Source: Gonapodya prolifera JEL478
Taxonomy: Eukaryota > Monoblepharomycota > Monoblepharidomycetes > Monoblepharidales > Gonapodyaceae
Assembly: GCA_001574975.1 (NCBI GenBank)
Contig: KQ965788.1
Location: 62,001 to 126,000, forward strand
DNA length: 64,000 nucleotides
Reading direction: 5' to 3'
Shown: piece by piece, positions 42,831-54,253 of the stretch
How the letters are laid out: the number at the start of each line of letters is the position of its first letter
How positions within the stretch are numbered: the first letter of the stretch is position 1
The notes under the pieces: generated by a model
Told to the model about the DNA's origin: nothing
Database searches by the model: none
The model's input: only the letters and a program-made list of their open reading frames with translations
Program-made: the position numbers and the translations under genes

Positions 42831-45391
42831 ATGCTCAGCAGGCAGCGTGCACTGCACATTGCTTCCACCCCAAGAATGACTACCAATGGAACGACGAAGA
42901 AACGATCCCCTCCAACGAGCCCGGGAACTGCGAGCCCACCCGTACTCTCTCCTCGTCCCCAGACTTCCTCGCTCCGGGTTGCGGCAACCAATGCAAGAGC
43001 ACGCGCTTCGTTTCTCCCTGCACCCTCAACCAATCGCCTGCAGCCCATCGCGGATCCCATGCTATGGAACAACACGCCCATGCCCACGCCATCACCTCAG
43101 CCGGACGAGGCTCGCCTGCGGGCGACGGTCATGGCAAAACCAGGCGCGCTTCAGGACACGGACTTCGGCTTCCCCGCCTCCCCACAACCAACCTTTTCAG
43201 TGGAGGACCGAAGAATAGCACGAGGTGGATTTCGCTGTCGTTGAGGTCGAATCTCCGCGGGGCTCACCGCGTTTGCGTCCTCGTCCCGAATGTCGACATG
43301 GCCCTGACGAGGCACGATTCCTCATTTTACACAGACTATTTGGAGCGACGGAACGAAATAGGTCCTAAGCTGGTGATATTTATGGTGAGTTCTTTGTCTA
43401 TTCGCTGAGTTTCCACGTTCTGTTACTGTAAAACGTCTTTTCGCGAAGGTCGGTCTTCCAGCCAGAGGAAAATCTTGTGAGTACAGTTATTCAAAAGTTA
43501 TTGTGCACGCTACTATATGAGGTTGTAATACATCAGATATCAGTCACAAGCTGAGGCGGTTCTTGTCATGGATGGGTGAGTCTTGGCATCACGTTATGTC
43601 GCTTGCTCGACCCTAATGAGGCCATCAAAGGTTTCCGAACGAAAATCTTCAACGTTGGGAACCGGCGGCGAGTTGCCGACGCCGGTTTCCAAGCAGACGG
43701 TCACCGCGTAGGTCTCCACATTTGTCGACGGGAGTACCACCAAATCCACCTTCCACGTCACCCGTAGGCCAATGGAAACCACGTTGAAGCTGAACCCCAC
43801 CCTGTCGGAGACCTGCACCACCACGATACCGGAGCCACCACACATGACGCCACCTTTTTCGACCCGAACAATGCCAGAGCTCGGGAGCTGCGAGAGCAAG
43901 TGGCTCTAGACACACTCGAGGAATTGATTTCGTGGCTCAAGTCGGGAGGGAAAGTTGCTATACATGGTGCGTGATGTCGGCGGAGGACGTCCTGGTTTGG
44001 GTGCAGTTGACGTGGTGGTTTCCAGATGCCACCAATTCGACACGAGTACGACGGTAAGCTCCACAGTCCCCTACCGGAACCGTGTTCAAATTTCAAAAAC
44101 CAGCGCATCTTTTCAGAGAGGCACTGATACACCGAGTCTCGCAAGAACCCAACATCAGTTTCATGTTCATGGAATCCATTTGGTGGGGTCTCCCCCTTCT
44201 TCCCCCTTTAACGTGGCCACGTACCGCTCATACGAACGAATGTTTTACTCCACCAATCATCTTACAACAGCACGGATCCCATTATTTTGGAAACCAACAT
44301 CCGCATGAAATTAAACTCGCCTGACTATCGCAACATGGATCCCGAAACGGCCATCGCGGATTTCAAAGCTCGGACGAATAACTACGAGAAGGCTTATGAG
44401 CCGCTTGGGGATGTCGAGGAGAAATTGGACGTCAGGTATGTTCTCTTGAGGTGTACATTGGAAGAAGCTGGATCACCACGAGTTGTGTTTAGCTACGTCA
44501 AGGTCTTCAACGTGGGAAAGAAGTCCATCGCGTACAATGTGCGCGGTTATTTGATGTCGCAGTGTGTGTTCTTCTTGGGAAACATGTAACTTGAAACTCC
44601 CCCTCCGCGAATTACTTGGCCGGTTGCGCTGACAAAGTCGCACTCGTAAAGGCACATAGCAGATCGAGTCATCTACCTCACCCGCCACGGCGAGTCCGAA
44701 TACAATCGGGAGGGCAAGATCGGCGGGGACCCGCCCCTCACAGACCAGGGGCGGAAATTCGCAGCCGCTCTCGCCCGCTTCGCGCAAGAACGGCACCCTA
44801 TCGCGCCTGCTTGTGCGGAAAAGTCTAAGGCGGACGCGACGTTTGGCGGCGGAGGCGGCGGCCAGCTGCAGCTGTGGACGTCGAAGTTGCGAAGAACGGT
44901 GGAGACGGCGCACTTCTTTGACGAGCAGTATGAAGTCACCACCATGAGGTTCTTGAATGAGATTTATTCGGGGCTGTGTGAGGGGATGACTTATGTGAGT
45001 TGATGTCACCTTTCCCGAGTCAGTTCGCTTCGTACTCACCATTTGGATACTCCAGGACGACATCAAAAAAGTGTACCCCGAGGAATACCGCACGCGGCAA
45101 GCCAACAAGCTCATCGGGCGGTACCCGGGCGGGGAAAACTACATGGACGTGATCGAGCGGCTTCGGCCTGTCGTCGTGGAGCTCGAACGGCTCTCGACTG
45201 ACGTGCTCATCATCACGCACAACGTCGTGATGCGAACCCTGCTGGCGTACTTCACGGGAATGGACCTGCTCGAAATGACCCTGCTCGACGTCCCCCTGCA
45301 TACCGTGTACTGCCTCAAGCCTAAGCCGTACGGGGTGGAGATTGTGAAGTATTGGTGGAATGAGGAGACGGATGGGTTTCGTGAGTTGTGA
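42831..45391 (+). CDS. 6-phosphofructo-2-kinase / fructose-2,6-bisphosphatase
   Basis: Twelve exons (42831-43224, 43335-43384, 43449-43476, 43537-43575, 43631-43707, 43768-43966, 44026-44053, 44117-44182, 44271-44435, 44493-44585, 44652-44994, 45056-45391) sum to 1818 nt and 605 residues. The kinase half shows KLVIFMVGLPARGKSYISHK (P-loop), WMGFRTKIFNVGNRRR, HDATFFDPNNARARELREQ, IHDATNSTRVRREAL and FMFMESI. The bisphosphatase half has YLTRHGESEYN with the phospho-His, a Gly-rich insertion, LWTSKLRRTVETA, IYSGLCEGMTYDDI, EEYRTR, YPGGENYMDV and DVLIITHNVVMRTLLAYF. Both halves keep catalytic residues, so it should make and degrade fructose-2,6-bisphosphate. MTTNG at 42876 is an alternative start. 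Confidence 0.94.
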
Positions 45392-45776
45392 AAGTGGGTC
45401 TCGGGGGTATTGAATACGGTGGCTGAGTACGAATTATTCTCGTGTTTGGACGGGTAGATGAAGTAACCGAGCCGCCCAGAGACGAGCCAAAGTACCATTC
45501 GTAATAGCCACAGCTGAATTCTTTTTCAGGCGTACCAAAGAGGGGTTGTCGTCATTTGCATCACTCCACCATCTGAGCATTGAACTGATAGTATAATTGA
45601 ATAATCTTTTTGACGTGTAATTGAGTTGTCATTACATAAACTTAGATTTTCTTTACTCTTAGAGTAGCGCTCTATTCCGATTAGATTATCTCGCTCGCTC
45701 GTCACATAAAAAGATGGCGGTATTTTGAGATTGAGAAGTGTCCGAAATAGTTTGTCAACCAGCCTGACAGTCTCCT
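45392..45776. other. convergent 3' spacer, nothing recognised
   Basis: 385 AT-rich bases between the stop codons of the PFKFB and monooxygenase genes; probably 3' UTRs. Confidence 0.55.
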
Positions 45777-47176
45777 TCACGCAGCAGCAGAAGCCCCGCC
45801 CTTCCCCGCCTGCCGTCTCTTCCTGTACTTCTCCAACGCCTTTGACACATCCTTGTCACAATTATACCCAAAAATTGCGTCATTGAGGCTCAACCCGTTC
45901 CTGACGCCCAAAATGAGCCTAAACACGAACCGATCCACCTTCATCTGGATATTCGACGAGGCCGTCAAGTGACCCATGACGGTGCGGGACTGGTTCGCGA
46001 CAAAGTGGACCCGCGGGAGACGGATCTCATCGAACAGCGCGAACACGTCCACGTAATCACCTTCGGCAAAACCGGGGAAGTTGACGAGCAGCTCGTGCAG
46101 GACGTTGCAGTCTTCGATGGCTTGGCAGAGGCCCTGGCCTTGTGTGGGGAGTGTGCCGTGCCCAGCGTCGCCGATGAAAAGGACGCGGCCCTGGGGAGGG
46201 AGATGTGAAGTGTGGCAGCAGGCAAAGTGGAGCTGAAAGAGACAACAAGTACCTTGTGCAATGTTGACATATCGGGAACGTCCGACATGTGGATAGGCGT
46301 GATCCTCTTCGAGAATCGGACCGCGTTGGTGACAGACGCCGGTGCACCCCACTCTTCCACGATATTGGCGAGACGTGTGGACTCCCTCGGGAGGTCCTGG
46401 TAGGGAAGCCAGTCGGGGTCTTCTCCCTCGGCAGGTTTCTTGCACTGCATGAGGACCCAGGCGCCGGCGTTGTCTTCGGGACAGTGGACGGTGTAGATGA
46501 GGTTGCCAGCGACGGGGGCGGAGTAGATGGCCATTTCTCCGTGTTCGAATCCGAGCAGTGGTACGCCCTCGGCAGGTGCGACCCCGAGGTCAAAGACACC
46601 GACGAACCCAACACCGTGACGTTGGACGGGTTTGTGGTCGGGGAAGAGGATGCGGCGGACCGAGGAGTAAATACCGTCGGCGGCGATGAGGAAATCGGCA
46701 GTTGCTGATGTCCCGTCGGCGAACGTAGCAGTGACATTGGTTGCGGTCTGTTGCACGTCCACGACCTGCTTCTTGGTGTGGATCTGGATCCCCTGTTTCT
46801 CGCAGTTTTTCATCAGGATTTTGTGGTAGGAGCTCCGGAGAATCTGAATTGGGCGATACTCGCCCGGTTTGTCGACGACGAGGTTCTGCGCCATGCCGTC
46901 TGAGCCGTCCATGAGGAAGAAGAACAGTTTCGAGCAGCTCCCTCCGCCATTCACGAGCACGTCGTCGATGAAGCCCAGTCGTTCGAGTGCGCGAAGGCCG
47001 TTGCCGTAGAGGTCAATGGACCCCCCCACGTCCCAGAAAGGATGGCGGTCGTCAGGGGAGGTTTCCCAAGTCCGCTTTTCGTAGACGGTGGGGGTAATGC
47101 CGTGCTTCTTGAGTACGAGGGCAGAGAGCGCGCCAGCTGGGCCGCCGCCGATGACAATTGCAGTCTTTGCGGACAT
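45777..47176 (-). CDS. FAD-dependent monooxygenase, copy unrelated to the tandem pair
   Basis: Two exons (46253-47176 and 45777-46190; 62-nt intron GTACTT...CCAG) sum to 1338 nt and 445 residues. The Rossmann motif AIVIGGGPAGALSALVLKKH is at residue 6, then YEKR, DFLIAADGIYSSVRRIL and the GD motif GRVLFIGDAGHGTLPTQGQG. This is the UbiH/PHBH-type aromatic hydroxylase architecture. It shares only family motifs with the 11.7-15.6 kb pair and has a different exon structure, so it came by a separate route. It is divergent from an old-yellow-enzyme gene, which suggests joint regulation of two flavoenzymes. Substrate unknown. Confidence 0.92.
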
Positions 47177-47697
47177 AATGATGATGGCGTGTCTTTTGAG
47201 TTTTCTGTGGTAGTGGACCGCAGGAGGCACACCCACGACGTGACACTGTGGATGTGTTCCGCAATTGAATTCTGCAATTGGTAAGAATTTCTAAGTGAAT
47301 GCACATATTTTCAGCGCTGGCGGCTGATCGACTTAGTCCTGTCGGCTTATGGAAATCCCCCCGAGGAGTTTTGTTCGTATGGTTGCTCCCGGTAACACGG
47401 GCACACGGACATACTGACTGGTGACTAAACCACTCACCTCCGAATAACTCATATCGTTGCAGCTCGACGTTTTCGACCATGTTTAATGATAGTACATTGC
47501 TCGCCTCCCATCGTCGGCGTTTTTAGCGCAAAGTCGGAACAAGAAGTGAACCTCAGACAATATCACATCAAATATAAGCGAGATTAGCCCTCAAGAGGGG
47601 AAATCCGAATGTTCGTTTCGTGGGATAACCGCCGGATAAACTCACTCTTGTCACAATTTTCAATCTTCCACTGAAACCCCACCAAGCATCTTCGCAA
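47177..47697. promoter_or_regulatory. divergent promoter region of two flavoenzyme genes
   Basis: 521 bp between the start codons of the FAD monooxygenase and the flavin oxidoreductase. No exact element is recognised. The shared upstream region fits co-regulation. Confidence 0.45.
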
Positions 47698-49535
47698 ATG
47701 GAGCAGGCTGATATCGACGCTCCTTCCCGTCATCTGACGCTCCCGTGCGGCGTAGTGCTCAAGAATCGCCTTGCAAAGGCACCGATGGTGAGCCCCTCGC
47801 GTCAACTTCCACCCGACACATACCTTGCCAACAATTAAACTTCTCCACAGACCGAATCTCTCGCAGACGCTCGAACGAACCACCCCAACGAGTGAGTCAA
47901 CCGCGTATACCGGCGATGGGCCAAGGGAGGGCTCGGATTGATCGTCACTGGAAATATCGCGTTGGATCGGTCAAACATGGAGGCTGTGCGAAACATCACC
48001 ATAGAGGTCCCGCAGGACGAGAAGTACATGACGCTTTACAAGGAGTACGCGAAAGCCGCCAAGACCGATGGTTGTGTTACGGTTGTTCAAGTGAGTTCAT
48101 TTCGGCTGTTGCACACTTGACATTCATCAATTTACTTCCAAAATAATCGGATCTAGCTCAGCCACGCCGGACGTCAAACGCCTCGCGCGGTCAACACACG
48201 CCCGAAAGCGCCTTCCAAAGTCAAGCTGTCCATGGACGGCGTCCCCCAATTCATACTCTCCAACCCCGTCGTCATGACGACCGCCGACGTGCGCGACGTC
48301 CGCGACCGGTTCATCTCCGCGTCCGTGTTCTGCCAAAAGCCGGCTTCGACGGCGTGCAAATCCACACGGCGCATGGGTACACCTCATCTTGGAGTTCTTG
48401 AACCCGGGGGTGAACGTCGGCAGGACGGACGGGTACGGCGGGAGCTTGGAGAACAAAATGCGACTGCTCAAGGAGGTCGTGGAGGGTGTCCGCAATGCGT
48501 GTGGACCCAAATTTGTTGTGTCGGTCAAGCTCAATTCGTCGGATTTCCAGAAGTGTGGTGCGACGGAACAAGACAGTATTCGAGTGCTCGAGATGCTTGA
48601 AGCCAGCACGTGTGATTTTGTCGAAGTCAGCGGGTGAGCAAACTTGCTGTACTGCGTTCACCTCGAGATGTTGTTTCTTATCTAAGAATTTTCTTCGGGT
48701 GGACGTGTCCGGTGGAAGCTGTTAGTTCCTATTGCTACGCTGTCGCGTCAACGAGCTGCCTCACACTCTTCATTACCCCTCTTACAGATGAAGCACCCGC
48801 AATGGTCGGTATCGTCCGGAGAGAAAGTACTCGCAAGCGCGAAGCCTACTTCCTGGACTTTGCCACCGAAGCTCGAACGACGGTGAAGAGGATGTCGCTG
48901 ATGATCGCTGGGGGTTTCAGAACCCGCAGCGCAATGGCAGATGGTGAGTTGAGGCCAAGTCATAGTCTCGACGTTAAATGACAGTACCACGTGAACTTTC
49001 CGCCAGCCATCAGAGCCGGCGAAGCGGACATCATCGGCATGGCGCGCCCCCTGTGCCTGCACCCCGAATTCCCCTTGGTCCTTCTGTCTAACCCATCCCC
49101 GACCCTCGCCCTTCCCCACCCCAAAAATCGACTGGCACCACCTCCGCGCCACCAACCCCAACGTTGGGAACGTCAAGTCGTTCTGGCACACGGGGCAGAT
49201 CCAGCGCTGGCGGACGGGATGGACCCGGACGAGGAAGGGAAGGTGGTGAGGCCCGAGTTCTTTGCACAGGTGTGGGCCCCGAGACAGATGTTGTGGGAGC
49301 CGACGACGACGTTTCCGACGAATGTGGTTTGGTGGGTTGACATGGTAGTCGCCTGTCGGGCATGGATGAATGCGTGCACTGTAAGATGAACGTCTGAGTT
49401 CACTTATCTGATGTCGTACAATTTCACAGGGCACTCGTGTGGCCGGTCAAGCCCCTTCACCACTTGCTGCAGTGGTCTACCGTGACAGCGGCTGTTGCGG
49501 GTGCGGGTGTATTTATTGCAAGCCGCGTTCATTAA
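47698..49535 (+). pseudogene. NADH:flavin oxidoreductase / old yellow enzyme-like, probably broken
   Basis: The ATG at 47698 starts LTLPCGVVLKNRLAKAPMTE, then RWAKGGLGLIVTGNIALD, QLSHAGRQTPRAVN, AGFDGVQIHTAHGY, YGGSLENKMRLLKEVV, RMSLMIAGGFRTRSAMAD and AIRAGEADIIGMARPLCLHP: all the usual FMN-barrel blocks, including HAGRQ and FDGVQIHxAHGY. The C-terminus (PLHHLLQWSTVTAAVAGAGV) may be a membrane tail. Two frame changes have no intron to explain them: one between RDRFISA and VLPKAGFDG near 48325, and one right after AHGY near 48380, where an extra AC dinucleotide follows GGGTAC. Other motifs are well kept, so it is either a recent pseudogene or carries sequencing errors. Confidence 0.7.
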
Positions 49536-50369
49536 CATGGGGGCTTTGTCCCTCCTTTTTTATCAATATATGTCGTGCTCATGATGATCAGAGATTTTAA
49601 ATAGACTTCTCGCGTTGTGGTGATGGCAGATGGCAAGCGGTATACCCACAATTTCGCTCCTCAGACGGCAGATGCATCTTCTCTGACTGTCTCAGGGATA
49701 CAAATTACTTCTTGTGATAAAATAGCAACCGTCCCCCAGATAAAATATGAAGGCAAGGAGTCGCTAGGAGAATGACACAATCTTTTCCAAATAATCGGAA
49801 GATATAATGTGTGATGGTCGATGTAAAGGGCCCCTTAATGACGTCAAGAAGTGCATTAAAACCCCTGTGACGTCAACGTCGCTTCCCAATTTAGGGTGAG
49901 AGGACGGGACGCCGAAAACATTTTCGTGCTTTCTTCTTTACATAGCAAGACCATTTGTACTGCTCATGGAGTCGTTCTTCAATTTTCTTATTTTTCGGAA
50001 GTTTAGTTGAAAAGTAAACTAAAGGAGAACGGCAAGACCGCGTTATACAAATACACTGCAATATATTCGTATTCCTTTGGCGCCATAGAGTAGCTTGGAT
50101 AACACATATTTCTTTTACAGAATATGATAGTACAAGTCTGGTTTTTCTTGTCTTAATAAACTACCTTCTAAACTCAGCGCTTAAGCAAACACACATCTCC
50201 AAACAGAGTCTGTTTAGGCGATTCTAATTTGTTCTTACTCCAACGGCTGAGTCCCGCAGTCACCAAGTTGCATAATAAACATTGAACAAGGCATGTCTTT
50301 GTCTCGTGATGCCTTTTCCTTTGTCTTCATCCTCCTTCAACCGTATTCCTTTGCAGCCTTTTCTTCAAT
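49536..50369. other. intergenic, AT-rich, nothing recognised
   Basis: 830 bp without a plausible gene on either strand. Confidence 0.5.
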
Positions 50370-51605
50370 TCAATTGTTCCGCGCCATCGACATCCACGAT
50401 GTCCCGTTCACCCAAGGGCTACTGCCCCATATGCCCGTAACCCCTGATCCTGCAGCTCCATCGCCACCTTCACCGAAAAATCCCTCGACGTGTACACTCT
50501 CAGTCGCCGTATCGTGGGTCGCGCGAGATCTTTTGTGGAGGGCGCGGTGTATGGGGCTGGCGATGTCGACTTGAGTGGTTGTGGATGCAAAAACACCAAC
50601 TGATGCCGGAGCATGGCCAGTTGTCTCCGATGGAGATGTAGGAGGTGTGAGCGTACTCTCGATGGGGCGCTTCCTCGAGAACGGAGGTTCAAAGAATGTA
50701 GGTGGGTAGGATGGGTTGGTCGACAGTTGCGAACCAGGGGGACGAGGAAGAGGGCAAGAGCGGGTATTTGATGTCTGGGGAAATGGGAATTCAGACAACG
50801 TGTCCATCATGACCAAGTCTGGCGAAGGAGGGTTTAGATACGTGGAGTCCTGGAATGTTAACGGGATGGCGGAGAATGAATACGATGTTGGTGCAGTGGG
50901 AAGGATGCTGGTTGTCTGCTTGGCCTTCCCGCGCCAGGAGGGAAATGTCGGCATCAGGGGAGAAGAGCCGACTAACTCCATTGCGACATCTCCATCGTCT
51001 CGTGCAGGTGCCGCGGACTGGACGTATTCCATTCCCTCGACCTCGGACCGGGCTTCCACGTGCCGCAAGTGACCTGTTGTTTGACCCGTCGTGTCAGGAC
51101 TCAGTCCGTGCAAGATTCTTCCATGGAGAATACCGGTACCTTCACTGTGATCCCGAGTAAGGTTATGTGATCCTGCGAATCCGAGGCCAATTGCAGGACC
51201 AGCACCAGTGCGGTCATGTAGGCCGGAGGGAAGTTCCGGTAGTCCCCATTCCCAGCTCGGTCTGGGCAAATGGTCAAATGTCATAAAAAGCTGTGATGCG
51301 GTGTTTTCTTGTGCTAGCGATGGCCCGCCGGGATGGTTGTCGAGAAGTGACATTAATACTCCGCGCTTGTGACCGTTAGAGGCAGATACCGGTCCGCTGT
51401 GCTGTCTGATCGGGGAGTCTCTGGCGGTCGCATCGCCGCCAAGCAGCAGCGTATCTCTGCTTGCGATGAGGTTTGGCAAATCGAGTGTTCGGGCTTGTGT
51501 GCCGTTGATTGCCGATGAGCTGAGCAACGGAGTTGAGGGCGGTGCGGAGGGCGTGTGGGACGGAGAGAGCGATGCGGATGCTGCGTTGTTTCTGGAAATG
51601 CTCAT
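50370..51605 (-). CDS. Ser/Pro-rich family protein A1 (unknown function)
   Basis: A single 411-residue frame from a true ATG. No known domain. It shares ordered blocks with the protein at 55324-56721: SLSPSHTPSAPPSTPL near the N-terminus, a LIAS+DTLLLGGDA segment, LPRPSWEWGLPELP, a PTFPSWRG element, SRKRPIESTLTPPTSPS, HKRSRATHDTA and a Gly-rich end with GIWG...W. Basic KR clusters suggest nuclear import, and the S/T-P sites suggest phosphorylation. An upstream plus-strand exon relic shows that the duplicated unit included the divergent promoter. Absence of stops over 1.2 kb and block conservation argue for coding. Confidence 0.6.
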   Translation of the reverse strand: MSISRNNAASASLSPSHTPSAPPSTPLLSSSAINGTQARTLDLPNLIASRDTLLLGGDATARDSPIRQHSGPVSASNGHKRGVLMSLLDNHPGGPSLAQENTASQLFMTFDHLPRPSWEWGLPELPSGLHDRTGAGPAIGLGFAGSHNLTRDHSEGTGILHGRILHGLSPDTTGQTTGHLRHVEARSEVEGMEYVQSAAPARDDGDVAMELVGSSPLMPTFPSWRGKAKQTTSILPTAPTSYSFSAIPLTFQDSTYLNPPSPDLVMMDTLSEFPFPQTSNTRSCPLPRPPGSQLSTNPSYPPTFFEPPFSRKRPIESTLTPPTSPSETTGHAPASVGVFASTTTQVDIASPIHRALHKRSRATHDTATESVHVEGFFGEGGDGAAGSGVTGIWGSSPWVNGTSWMSMARNN

Positions 51606-51799
51606 TTTTCCGATTCGCCGGTGTTTGCGTCACAAGGAGTCAGCAGCGCGGGGAATCCGCTCCGTGGTCGCTGCGGATGCGCACGGGCTAGACCGGGTCT
51701 GACGGTAACCCAAATAGAAATTTAATTGAATGCACTGAACACACACGCACAGTCACCTACGAGACATCTGGAGATGGACGTGCTGATGGAGCGGCCAAG

Positions 51800-51880
51800 A
51801 TGGAGGAGAGGAAAGACCGCGAAGGCGGGGTTGAGGAGGTGTCAAATAAAAGCAGATGAGGTGGATCCGCATGTATAGGT
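51800..51880 (+). pseudogene. relic first exon of the gene now at 56902
   Basis: MEERKDREGGVEEVSNK here matches MEESTDSDGGVAEVSNAADD at 56905 in sequence and in distance from the minus-strand start codon (about 195 versus 180 bp). The frame ends at a TGA near 51857, and the following DEVDPHV segment is in another frame. No downstream exon is found before the next paralogue, so only the first exon was duplicated or retained. Confidence 0.6.
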
Positions 51881-51895
51881 AAGGTTTTGTAAAAA

Positions 51896-52273
51896 TCACC
51901 CATTCAAACAGGCCCAACACTGTAGCCGCGTGCCGGAGGTGCATAGATAGCTGATGGAATTGTTGGAGAATTGTCTATCGGCTCGACACCACCAGGTGCT
52001 CCAGGTTGCGCGAACAGTGCAGAAAGCAAGACTGAGAATGCAGACGTCGGCGCGCACCACGGCGGGAAAGATGGAGGGACAAGGCGCTGCAGCGGCCGTC
52101 TCCAGCCAAGGTGGTAGTTTCGGAGTCGGAGTGGGGTGGTCGCCCACGAAGTCCCTCCTGGCGTCTTCAGTGTCGGCGGCAATTGGAGGAATAACTCCGT
52201 CCATCGCGACTTCCACAGACACAGGCGCAGCAGCGCTTCCCGTTCTTCCGAGATGCAGACTCATTCCGCTCAT
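51896..52273 (-). CDS. Ser/Pro-rich family protein B1, short (unknown function)
   Basis: 125 residues. SVEVAMDGVIPP and HPTPTPKLPPWLETAAAAP match SVEVVKDGLTPP and TTQTPNLPSRLQKVVAAP of the protein at 53609-54253, and more weakly the TPVPTFPGWLEGAVAVAQ block of the long protein at 55324. The last third does not match and may be intron or decayed sequence. It may be a truncated copy of the central part of the long family members. Confidence 0.4.
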   Translation of the reverse strand: MSGMSLHLGRTGSAAAPVSVEVAMDGVIPPIAADTEDARRDFVGDHPTPTPKLPPWLETAAAAPCPSIFPAVVRADVCILSLAFCTVRATWSTWWCRADRQFSNNSISYLCTSGTRLQCWACLNG

Positions 52274-53608
52274 GTGAAGAACGTATGCTGCTCTCTTTTC
52301 TGCTCAAATCGAGGAGGGCGGTTCATGTGCAGACTGCGGTCGGTTGCACCATCCGACTCAAGCAACACCTACGGGTCAATGGGTGCTATGCTCAAACACA
52401 CTCTTTCGCGCAGCAGAAAAGTCCAAATGAACCAGGCTACATCTCTTAAAGAATTGGAACAGCACGAGAGAATCGACTACGTGACGTCACCAGGTGTCAT
52501 GATAAACCACACGACCATATGTATGCAAAAATGATAGGGGTGAATCGATCCAATTTCGTCCGAGATTGATACCTATTTGCCTCTATCTGCTGTGATGCAA
52601 CAAAGCCTCGAACGAATAATCAACACGGACGCGCCGCCGATGTCATTGTGAAGGAAGCCCCCCAAACATGGCCAGATCGTAAGCCAGCAACAATTTGCTT
52701 CTTGAGCTACGTACAAGCCAACGCTAGTGTGGATGCACTCACTAGCGGTGATCATGGACAGTCAACCGCCATGATCAATGCAAGTCGCTTCGTAGGGGTA
52801 GGATCTGAAATAAATCACGAGCAGGTGAAGGACAAGAAGAAAGGGTCCCGCAATCAATGATCTTGTGAGAGAGGAAACAGGAGACATATTCGCTGCATAT
52901 CCAACCTGACGTAACCGTTTCCAACACTTGTTAGGGTCGAAGCAGCGACCCAAACGCTAAATAAAGAAGGCAGCAAGGACATGTCAGCGGTGCTTGCTAC
53001 CACATGGTGCCTCACTGAAACCTTGAGGGGGTCTCATCGAGAGCGTCGAGACCAACATCAGCCGACTTTCCGCCAGCTTAACGGACAAGGAATGCTGTAT
53101 TCCGACATAATCCCGGCGGAACAAAAGAGAACACGCATGTTCAACCTGGTGAAACACTTGAGGCGACAAATGCACGAACAAAAAAAAAATTATACGGCTC
53201 AGTGCTGCAACGCGTGAAATTGGTACAGTAGTGTGCCAGTTCTTTTTCGGTATGGAAGGGGCAGTGTGTTGATAGAGTTTTCGAGGCCGACCACTTGTAC
53301 AAGTGGAGAACAATTCTGCACGTTGTCGAGTCATTTTCAAACTCCCAGAAGCGCCGGCGAATAAAATATAAAGTTATAATGCAACTGAAGTGGAACTGAC
53401 GACAACCTCTGTGTCTAAGTAGATTTGCAATGTTTCGAGGCAACACAAAGTTTGGCTCATTCGGTAGAGCGGAAATGCCTGCTATACAAATACGGGATAT
53501 GAAGCAAATGATTCAGTCAATCTTCTAGTGATGCAATCAAGTTTCACCCCTCAATATGTCCATCTCCAATTCTCTCCTACTTCAGCGCCAACTCCGGTCC
53601 CAAACCGC
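52274..53608. other. 1.3-kb stretch without a recognisable gene
   Basis: Short frames only. A tRNA D-arm-like string lies at about 53452-53470 but no tRNA can be folded around it. Confidence 0.5.
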
Positions 53609-54253
53609 TCACATCCACGCAACGCTGGCTGCCGGCCCCCTTGAGGTCTCTCCACCAAACGGGTCCTGGTACTGCTGCGCAGACGCACCGTCGGATATTC
53701 TGATTCTTTTCGGGTGATGGTTGGCATTCGGGCGAAAGGACTCGAGGTTTGGGAATTCAGCAGGAGGGAGTGACGAGGCAGTCGAGCCCGAGTATGAAGA
53801 GCCCAGAGCGAAAGGAAAACGTGGTGGTGGAGTGTATACCTCAAGCGACCGTTTGCGAGAAGGGGTAACATGACCGTTGGTGAATACCAGTGTGTTTGAG
53901 AATCGTGCAGCGCGAGCAGGAGACATCGGCGGGATGGTGATAGAAGCGGGATTGGCTGGGAGGACAGAATGGCTCATGGATGGAAGTGGAGTGGGTGGTA
54001 TCACGTCCATTGGCTCTACGTCCGGAGAGGGTGGTTGTGGCAGGTACAATGGGGTAAGAGAAGGTGGTGATGGCAGCATGGCGGGAAGGATGGTATGAGG
54101 TGCCGCGACAACTTTCTGCAGCCGCGATGGTAGGTTTGGGGTCTGAGTAGTGCGTGATTCGACGTAGTCCATGGGGTCCGCCGATTCTGCCCCGGCAGGC
54201 GGCGTAAGCCCGTCCTTCACAACCTCCACGGACCCGGACGCTGTGCTCGGCAT
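53609..54253 (-). CDS. Ser/Pro-rich family protein B2, short (unknown function)
   Basis: A single 214-residue frame from an ATG. The N-terminal third is paralogous to B1. The C-terminal part has TPSRKRSLEVYTPPPR and NHHPKRIRISDG, matching the SRKRPIEALTPP and HHKRSRMAHD blocks of the long proteins. It thus looks like a long member that lost its first half. KR clusters could be nuclear localisation signals. No known domain. Confidence 0.55.
   Translation of the reverse strand: MPSTASGSVEVVKDGLTPPAGAESADPMDYVESRTTQTPNLPSRLQKVVAAPHTILPAMLPSPPSLTPLYLPQPPSPDVEPMDVIPPTPLPSMSHSVLPANPASITIPPMSPARAARFSNTLVFTNGHVTPSRKRSLEVYTPPPRFPFALGSSYSGSTASSLPPAEFPNLESFRPNANHHPKRIRISDGASAQQYQDPFGGETSRGPAASVAWM

Noticed and set aside
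53452-53470. String TTGGCTCATTCGGTAGAGC resembles the D-arm/A box of a tRNA
   Set aside because: No acceptor stem, anticodon arm or B box (GGTTCRANNCC) can be placed around it.
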